From Martensiomyces pterosporus (taxonomy: Eukaryota > Kickxellomycota > Kickxellomycetes > Kickxellales > Kickxellaceae): DNA of 64,000 nt. Of this stretch, positions 58,563 through 64,000 are shown in pieces. The notes below the pieces were generated by a model that worked only from the letters and a program-made list of their open reading frames with translations, was not told where the DNA came from and made no database searches. Position 1 is the stretch's first letter; every line of letters begins with the position of its first letter. Where the stretch lies: positions 1 to 64,000 of the forward strand of contig MU603993.1 in the NCBI GenBank assembly GCA_025201845.1. The letters are read 5' to 3'. A program made the translations under genes and the position numbers.

Positions 58563-59592
58563 GGCTAAGCGTCAAATTGGCGAATACAGAAGGTACACAA
58601 AGGCAGAGGGAAGGGTAGTTGCGGGCAAAAAGAGGAGAGGGGAGGGTGAGCTAGAGGCGGGCGCTGGGCGTAGAAAGAGACAGACATTCCGTGCCATCTG
58701 TTATATAGCACCGGGCGCTAAGCGAGGGTATCCCTGCAGGCTCCGTCTTGGTAACTGCAAAATAAAATGCTGCATGTGGCGCTTCTTATACCCATGTTCA
58801 GCACTGGCAGCCAGGTAGTCAATAAGTGATGACAAAAAGAGACGTTTATTAGGCGCAATACTCTCAGCCCTCCTTTCTTTCTCGGCCCAGCTTGCCAAGC
58901 AACCCCCGGTCAGCTACAACGCTTGCTGGCAGCCGATCTCTAATAATGGCTGCTGTGCATGCCTGCCGCTTCCACATCTGGCCGCTCCCTCATTATGTCC
59001 ATACCAGCACCCGGCACATATCAACAGGGAAGGGTCCACGACAATAGCCACTGTGCGTCTCCGGCGGTGTACTTGAAGGACAAGCACAATTGCTTTGGTG
59101 CAGTTTGGAATGGAGACGGGCACCATTGAGATTGGCCCATGCCAAAAAAAAAAAAGATGCTGCAGATGCCTTGGCTAGCAAACCCCAGGGCGCAAGCAGC
59201 AGATGCGGGGCGTGTGCTGGCCGCAAGATACAATGGGCTCAGTGTTTGTAGGATGCTAAGCTTAGAGCCCGTCTTTCGATAGAGCCGAGTCCAAGCGTTT
59301 GCATGTTGCTGGATGCTAGCATTCGCTGTAATTGATCAGCCGGCCACAGAATCATCCCAGTTGTTGGGAAAGAGCAGCCAACCACAGACACACGAGACCG
59401 CCCGCGGCAGCGCATCCAAGGCTGGCAGCCACAAGCTGTTCATGGCACTTGCCGCTGCTGGGGCGGGTAGTATGAAAAGCGGACATGCCTGTGGGGCACA
59501 CAGCACTCTTTTTTTCCCTTGATTCTTTGCACGCTGCTATTTTTTTTAAAGAAAATATCTTCTACGCAAGTTCCTGGCTTTGTTGTGCAGAA
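58563..59592. other. Divergent promoter region, coiled-coil orphan and PhnP-like hydrolase
   Basis: 1030 bases between divergent start codons. It has an A-run near 59142-59153 and T-run near 59541-59549. No gene, tRNA or larger repeat is evident. Confidence 0.5.
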
Positions 59593-60501
59593 ATGGTTCC
59601 TGTCGGCTTAGAAGTCGCTGCGCCCAGAGTGAGGGAGATCATATTCCTGGGTTCAGGCACCTCGGGGTGCATTCCAAACATTCCTTGCATTACGTCGAAT
59701 GACCCAAACTGCCAGGTCTGCAAGCTTTCTGTTACTCCTGAGGGATGGAAGAACAGGCGCCGGAACACCTCACTGTTGGTTCGCATCGACCATCCTGATG
59801 GCAGAGAGAGGAATGTGGTGATTGACTGCGGCAAGACCTTCTTCGAATCGGCTGTCGATATCTTTATCAAGCACGACGTCAAGACCATCGATGCTGTCTT
59901 GCTGACCCACGGCCATTCCGATGCAATTCTTGGTCTGGACGATCTTCGACAGTGGACAATGAGCCTGGGCATGATGATCCCTGTGTACTTGGACAAGGAG
60001 ACGCTAGAGACCGTCTCCAGTGCGTTCCCCTACTTGGTTGATAACCGCAAGGCTACAGGAGGCGGCGATGTGCCGTCGCTGGATTTCCGTGTTATTGAGG
60101 AGCCATACAGGGCATTTGAATGCCAGGGCATTGAATTCCAGCCGCTGCGTGTCGAGCACGGCAAGTATGGCAATGGAGACCCATTCTATTTCACTGGATT
60201 CCGCTTCAGCGACATATCGTATCTGTCAGACTGCTCAAGGATCCCGGACGATACACGGCCACTAATCGCAGGCAGTCGTCTATTGATCCTGGATGCCCTG
60301 ATGTGGATCCCGCATATATCACATTTTGGGTACTGGGATGCACTCAAGGAGGTGCGGTATTTTAAGCCACAGCGCACAATTCTGACCGACTTTTGCCATG
60401 GAATTGAGCACAGCGATATGGAAAGGCACGCAAAGAAGCTGGAGGCTGAAGAAAACCTTATTGTCGATCCAGCCTTTGATGGCATGCGCGTTGTCGTTTG
60501 A
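59593..60501 (+). CDS. Metallo-beta-lactamase fold hydrolase (PhnP-like phosphodiesterase family)
   Basis: A single-exon 302-residue protein of the metallo-beta-lactamase superfamily. It starts with the strand REIIFLGSGTSGCIPN, then NTSLLVRI and VVIDCGKTF, and the metal motif LLTHGHSDAILGLDDLR. The second His of the classic HxHxDH is Ala (HGHSDA), as in PhnP-type fungal proteins. A Cys-x2-Cys lies in DPNCQVCKLS, and later metal ligands are in VEHG, ISYLSDCS and DFCHGIEH. Bacterial PhnP is a cyclic phosphodiesterase; the fungal substrate is not known. The ATG at 59593 is used because conserved sequence begins shortly after. Convergent with the next gene. Confidence 0.9.
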   Translation: MVPVGLEVAAPRVREIIFLGSGTSGCIPNIPCITSNDPNCQVCKLSVTPEGWKNRRRNTSLLVRIDHPDGRERNVVIDCGKTFFESAVDIFIKHDVKTIDAVLLTHGHSDAILGLDDLRQWTMSLGMMIPVYLDKETLETVSSAFPYLVDNRKATGGGDVPSLDFRVIEEPYRAFECQGIEFQPLRVEHGKYGNGDPFYFTGFRFSDISYLSDCSRIPDDTRPLIAGSRLLILDALMWIPHISHFGYWDALKEVRYFKPQRTILTDFCHGIEHSDMERHAKKLEAEENLIVDPAFDGMRVVV

Positions 60502-60692
60502 CGTTGCCCAGAACAACAATGCGTGTTCAAGTGCTTTCCTGCTGTCGCGCTGCTCTAAGCGCACACGCCATTCTTGGAACACCAAGCTCAAACAACTGGT
60601 CGACGAATCCGCACTTCTTTGTGGATAGGTGGGTTCATATTTCAGCTTAGAAAAAGGATTAGTGTTTGGTGCTTAAGGCAATAGATGTACAC

Positions 60693-61451
60693 CTAGTTGC
60701 TCTTCTTGAACACCTCGATCATGTCAGCGTTGGAGAATATCTCGGACACTGGCGTCTCCACAGGCGCGAAAGCGTTGCTGACCATGGCCCACGCAACAGT
60801 AGACGTAGGAATGGCAACGCTTCTTGGTGCAAAGAGCTTGAGGACAGGCAGCACGTACATGGAGATGCGCTCAACCAGCCTCGCTTCCTCTCTGTCGCAC
60901 TCAAGCATGGCAGGGCGGAAAATTGATGCACGCGGAAATTCAAGCGCCTGCACCTCCGCGTCAACTTCGCCCTTTGTCCTTATGTACAGGAACCTCGAGT
61001 TTTTGTCTGCACCCGAGGAGCTGCAAATGGAGTAGTGTTCGACGCTGGCCTTCCTGCATGCATTTGCCGCATTGAGAACGTAGTCGTGATCGACCTTGTA
61101 GAATGCCTCGCTGCCATTCTTGGCCCGAGTGGTGCCTAGGCAGCTGAAGGCGTGGGTGTGCCCGGAAAAGTCGCGCTCGAGCTGCTCGGTGTTTTCAAAG
61201 TCGACGGGCTTCTGAACCAGCTTGTCGGCGTTCACACCGGTGTACTCGATGGGGCGGCGAGTGAACACGGTCACTCTGTCAAAGGCGTCCGAGACAAGCA
61301 GGTGCTTGACTACTTCGCGGCCGACCTCCCCCGTGCCGCCGAGGACCAGCGCGCTCTTGCCTGGTGCCCTTTCCTTGAATTCGAGTGCGGCTTTGCGGAA
61401 AGCATCGCTCAGCGCAAGCTTGTCTCCGATAATCTTCACAGCGCTGGCCAT
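60693..61451 (-). CDS. FMP52: NAD(P)-binding atypical short-chain reductase (HTATIP2/FMP52-like)
   Basis: A single-exon 252-residue Rossmann protein. The cofactor loop reads SALVLGGTGEVGREVVKHLL, followed by VTVFTRRP, HAFSCLGTTRAK (family CLGTTR motif), the VDHDYVLNAANACR helix, and SICSSSGADKNSRFLYIRTKGEVD with the Ser and YxxxK-like catalytic region. This pattern identifies the TIP30/HTATIP2 and yeast Fmp52 family. Fmp52 is a mitochondrial outer-membrane protein of uncertain role; HTATIP2 is an oxidoreductase linked to nuclear transport and apoptosis. The catalytic Tyr is in FLYIRTKGE. The start at 61451 is the first ATG before conserved sequence. Confidence 0.92.
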   Translation of the reverse strand: MASAVKIIGDKLALSDAFRKAALEFKERAPGKSALVLGGTGEVGREVVKHLLVSDAFDRVTVFTRRPIEYTGVNADKLVQKPVDFENTEQLERDFSGHTHAFSCLGTTRAKNGSEAFYKVDHDYVLNAANACRKASVEHYSICSSSGADKNSRFLYIRTKGEVDAEVQALEFPRASIFRPAMLECDREEARLVERISMYVLPVLKLFAPRSVAIPTSTVAWAMVSNAFAPVETPVSEIFSNADMIEVFKKSN

Positions 61452-61812
61452 GGTGTATGCTTGACTGTTGTCTGTATTGTTAAGCAGCCGCAAAGAGCAA
61501 GCAAAGGAGGAATATACGTAGTAGATCGACAACCAAGGTGGGCGTCGGCAGCACTGCTGTCTCGCCACATTTATGGCCATTGCTGCTGTGCCAAGAAACG
61601 CGTGTCATCTGTCTTATGACTGCATCATCTCTTGATTCGCTGATCCCGCTCTCACAAGATCAGCGCCTCGCCTTCTTGCACAACGCAGGTTCACGGTAAT
61701 TCAGCCAAGGGCCCTCCCTTGCCTCCGCTGTTTTCTCTCGCCATTGCGCATTGCTCTTTTTTGAATTTCCAGCAGCTGATCGCTCCTGCCCAGTCCATAA
61801 ACCAAAGACAGT
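61452..61812. other. Divergent promoter region, FMP52 and COX14
   Basis: 361 bases between divergent start codons. No other gene is supported. Confidence 0.6.
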
Positions 61813-62225
61813 ATGAGCTTCAATCGGTTCCGCGTGTATGACATAGTGCAAAAGTCGCTTTCTACTGCGCTCTTTGCGACCACAGGTACAAAAAAAAGAG
61901 CAGCAGCCAGGACACTCCAAACACGCATATATCTGCCGAGAGAACAGCGGACTAATGGCGATATACCCCTTTCTTTACGTGCATTTCTATAGTTGCCGGA
62001 GGCATCTTTATCGGTGTCAACGTCTACAACAACTACGTTGAGAAGCAGAAGCTCCAGAAAGAGGTAACGCTCAGAGCACCAGATCGCTGATCCTGTAGCA
62101 CACATATCTGTGATCGAACCATTAGACCCGAAAGCTAAACGATGCCCAACGTCTACTTCCCTCTGTACGTCTTGTAGATGGCCTACAAACAGATGTTGAA
62201 GGACGATCCGGCCAACAAGAACTGA
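61813..62225 (+). CDS. COX14: Cytochrome c oxidase assembly protein COX14 (three exons, 63 residues)
   Basis: Exons 61813-61885, 61993-62063 and 62178-62225 join in frame to 63 residues; donors are GTA and acceptors TAG. The protein has a short N-terminal segment (RVYDIVQKSLSTALFATT), a single membrane helix (VAGGIFIGVNVY) followed by NNYVEKQKLQKE, and a basic tail ending KDDPANKN. The size, single-helix form and YDIVQKSLSTALF/VYNNY pattern resemble COX14/C12orf62, which binds newly made Cox1 in the inner mitochondrial membrane. Each exon is too short to stand out as an open frame, so the gene is easily missed. Family assignment rests on size and pattern. Confidence 0.75.
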
Positions 62226-62615
62226 ATAGAATAGTTGAGCCCGGGCAAGGCGAAGCCCCCTTGCTTATATATCCTTCTGTAGCACTCATCCTGCGTTCAT
62301 ATATCATGTTTCAGCCTCACAACACAGCCCAGCACATGCACACATCAGTTACGCGAAAGGCACACATGCCGCCTTGGTGGAGTCACATGTTTGCTCATTG
62401 ACAAGTGCGCGCCAATCAGCGCTGGGTTTGCCTGTGGGAAAAGTGGAGCCAGCCAAGCCGGAGATGGCCTTCGCCGAGTCTAAGCGAGCTGGGTGCTTCT
62501 CTTTTTTCTTTCATGTTGTTGGAGCTTGCCTCTGCTTCTCTTTTCAAGCGCTCCTGAATCCAAGCACCCGCTCTACTCCTTGTACTCGAACACCGTACAT
62601 TCTCTTCACGCATAA
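62226..62615. other. Intergenic: COX14 to BET1
   Basis: 390 bases with no additional feature recognised. Confidence 0.55.
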
Positions 62616-62990
62616 ATGTCGCGGCGGGCAAACCGAACACCGAATGAAGGAGGTGAGGCAGGCCAAGGAGAGGCATTTGAATTGGAGCAGCAAAACAACC
62701 GCCATCTCGACAGCCTGGCAGCCAAAGTATCGGCGCTCCACAGCGTAACAGTCAACATTCATGACGAGGTGAATGACCAAAACAGATTGCTCGATGGCAC
62801 GTCGGAGACATTCAGCCGGTTTGGGAACATGTTTGACCGGACGCGACAGCAGCTCACGCATACACTGGCCACGGCCAACTCAAAGTTCCTATTCTACTTG
62901 ACGCTAATCCTTGTCTTCGGCGTCTTCAGTCTGTACTATATTGCCAAAAACCTCCTAGCCAAGGATGTAGACCCTTATGAGCTTCCATAG
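62616..62990 (+). CDS. BET1: ER-Golgi Qc-SNARE Bet1
   Basis: A single-exon 124-residue tail-anchored SNARE. The N-terminus is short and Arg-rich. A heptad-rich SNARE motif follows (residues about 28-80), with NNRHLDSLAAKVSALHSV and NIHDEVNDQNRLLD, then the Bet1-like TFSRFGNMFDRTRQQL. A C-terminal membrane anchor (FLFYLTLILVFGVFSLYYI) is followed by about 15 lumenal residues. Bet1 acts with Bos1, Sed5 and Sec22 in fusion of ER-derived COPII vesicles with the Golgi. The ATG at 62616 gives the family-typical start. Confidence 0.92.
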   Translation: MSRRANRTPNEGGEAGQGEAFELEQQNNRHLDSLAAKVSALHSVTVNIHDEVNDQNRLLDGTSETFSRFGNMFDRTRQQLTHTLATANSKFLFYLTLILVFGVFSLYYIAKNLLAKDVDPYELP

Positions 62991-63522
62991 AAGCCCCACT
63001 CTTGCTGTTTCTTTTTCTTCGCCGCATCCAATTCGAAGCCACAATACAATCCCTAATTCCTTGTATTCTGCGCCTTTTGTTTGTCTGCGCTGCGCTTGAA
63101 GGCTGCCTGCCTATTTCAATGATCATGTTTACATGCACCGCTGCTAGGCAGATTAATGGAAGCGTTGCTCACAAACATCTCAGTTGGTATGCATGTACAA
63201 TGCTTTGCAGGCGATGCAGCCGTGGATTATATGCTTTGTCGTTCCGGGCGCAACATCATCCGCCATATCGCACAATCTGTGTGTTGCTGCTGGAACGGCC
63301 TGCGGTGCCTCATGCAGAATGGTGAATGTAATGGGCGCTACATGTCTGGTGCAGCACTGCATAGCCTTGCAATCAAATGCACATACCCACGGTTCACATG
63401 GCACAACCCATTGACACAAGTGAGGGCCGGTGCGAGAATAAGCTGCGCGATATCCATTTCTACAGCGTTTTATTTGGCTGCGTAGCCTCGTTCCTACTTA
63501 CGATAGCACGGAAATATGCACG
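62991..63522. other. Intergenic: BET1 to final small gene
   Basis: 532 bases. Several overlapping open frames of 75-110 codons cross 63150-63490 on both strands, all with unusually many Cys, His and Met, and none with a recognisable domain. I see no supported gene. Confidence 0.5.
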
Positions 63523-63948
63523 ATGACGCTTGTCAGAAACTCAGTTCGCACGTCTCGGCCGACATGGGCTAGGTATACACGCATAATGAGCACCATCAGA
63601 CCCGGGACAGGGGCTTGGATGCAAAAATGCTCGATCCGCAATAGCACGGCAGCGGCAGACAGCGACAAGCAGCAGGCAGAAGGCGTCGAGACGCGGGATA
63701 CCAGGCATGAAGAGTTTGCAAAGAACTTTATCGGCATACTCAAAGCGGCGAATGAGCACCCAAAGAAGCCTCTGTCTGTCGACGAAGAAACGCAAAAGGC
63801 AGACAGACAGCTAGCAGCTTCGCTGGCGAAATTGTTTGCAAAAAGCAAAGTGGATGTGACGCCAGAGCTACTGGAGCGGCGCCGCAAGCTGCGCATGCAG
63901 TATCCTGAACTGTTCAAGGGCATTTCAGATGGCGACTTGGACAACTAA
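63523..63948 (+). CDS. Hypothetical 141-residue protein, probably mitochondrial
   Basis: I do not recognise the family. The first 45 residues are basic with no acidic residue (TLVRNSVRTSRPTWARYTR) and look like a mitochondrial presequence. The remaining part is helical and charged: RHEEFAKNFIGILKAANEHP, then ADRQLAASLAKLFAKSK and PELLERRRKLRMQYPELFKG, ending acidic. A small, charged, helical protein with a presequence could be a mitochondrial ribosomal or assembly factor, but this is only a guess. An upstream exon cannot be excluded. Confidence 0.6.
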   Translation: MTLVRNSVRTSRPTWARYTRIMSTIRPGTGAWMQKCSIRNSTAAADSDKQQAEGVETRDTRHEEFAKNFIGILKAANEHPKKPLSVDEETQKADRQLAASLAKLFAKSKVDVTPELLERRRKLRMQYPELFKGISDGDLDN

Positions 63949-64000
63949 AGCTTCCACAAGTAGCCTTGATCGTTTTGCTTGAGTAAGAGTTGGTGTCAAG

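Noticed and set aside
63156..63485. Overlapping Cys/His-rich open frames on both strands
   Set aside because: They overlap each other in several frames, have no spaced zinc-ligand pattern and match no family I recognise.
1..64000. A previously undescribed multi-gene system, defence island, secondary-metabolite cluster, virus or transposon
   Set aside because: Neighbouring genes belong to unrelated housekeeping processes and no reverse transcriptase, transposase, integrase, polyketide synthase, peptide synthetase or NLR-type gene is visible. The novelty lies in single proteins, not in a cluster.
1..64000. tRNA, rRNA and snoRNA genes
   Set aside because: I looked for the tRNA B-box pattern and for long conserved rRNA stretches in intergenic DNA and introns and found none convincing; a covariance-model scan would be needed to exclude small RNAs.

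Overview
This 64 kb window looks like nuclear chromosome from a filamentous, early-diverging fungus; an origin in or near Kickxellomycotina/Zoopagomycota is my inference and was not tested by any search. The evidence is a canonical histone H2A ending in SQEL, a chitin synthase homologue, a mitochondrial complex I subunit, fungal-type DAHP synthase, dense short introns (18 can be placed by reading frame and homology), and genes lost from budding yeast such as RAB3GAP1 and a SANTA-domain protein. Gene density is about one gene per 2 kb on both strands. I see no transposon, provirus, CRISPR array, rRNA or tRNA gene.

Layout. 1-20 kb: 3' part of histone H2A; a centromere-type SANTA protein; a two-hotdog thioesterase; a soluble MAPR/cytochrome-b5-like protein; an Afi1/DENN-type trafficking protein; complex I LYR subunit; a quinone oxidoreductase; a Nudix-like/CCCH/CCCH/W2 fusion protein; tRNA isopentenyltransferase; RAB3GAP1. 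20-35 kb: RFC small subunit; 2-oxoglutarate dehydrogenase E2; condensin CAP-D2; Dug1-type dipeptidase; membrane MAPR (Dap1/PGRMC); HAD hydrolase; mitochondrial dihydroorotate dehydrogenase. 35-47 kb: a 2.1 kb gene-poor stretch, then a large chitin-synthase-like protein with altered catalytic motifs, a RsfS/ATP25-type mitochondrial ribosome factor, a small orphan, and the five-exon mitochondrial tRNA 2-thiouridylase. 47-64 kb: alpha/beta hydrolase, MEMO1 family, ATP synthase subunit g (four exons), DAHP synthase, CLASP, a coiled-coil orphan, PhnP-like metallo-hydrolase, HTATIP2/FMP52-like reductase, COX14, Bet1 SNARE and a small putative mitochondrial protein.

There is no operon-like pathway cluster; adjacent genes belong to different processes. 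Mitochondrial functions are prominent (complex I, ATP synthase, COX assembly, TCA cycle, DHODH, tRNA thiolation, ribosome silencing), as are chromosome functions (H2A, SANTA protein, RFC, condensin, CLASP).

The most unusual items are (1) the fusion of a Nudix-like domain with broken catalytic glutamates to a tandem CCCH zinc-finger region and a C-terminal W2 (eIF5-type) domain; (2) the chitin synthase homologue in which the DAD and QxxRW motifs are replaced; (3) the SANTA protein that also carries a CENP-C-like motif near its C-terminus; and (4) the observation that all 18 placed introns start GTA and end TAG. Exon boundaries were assigned by eye and should be confirmed with transcript data.
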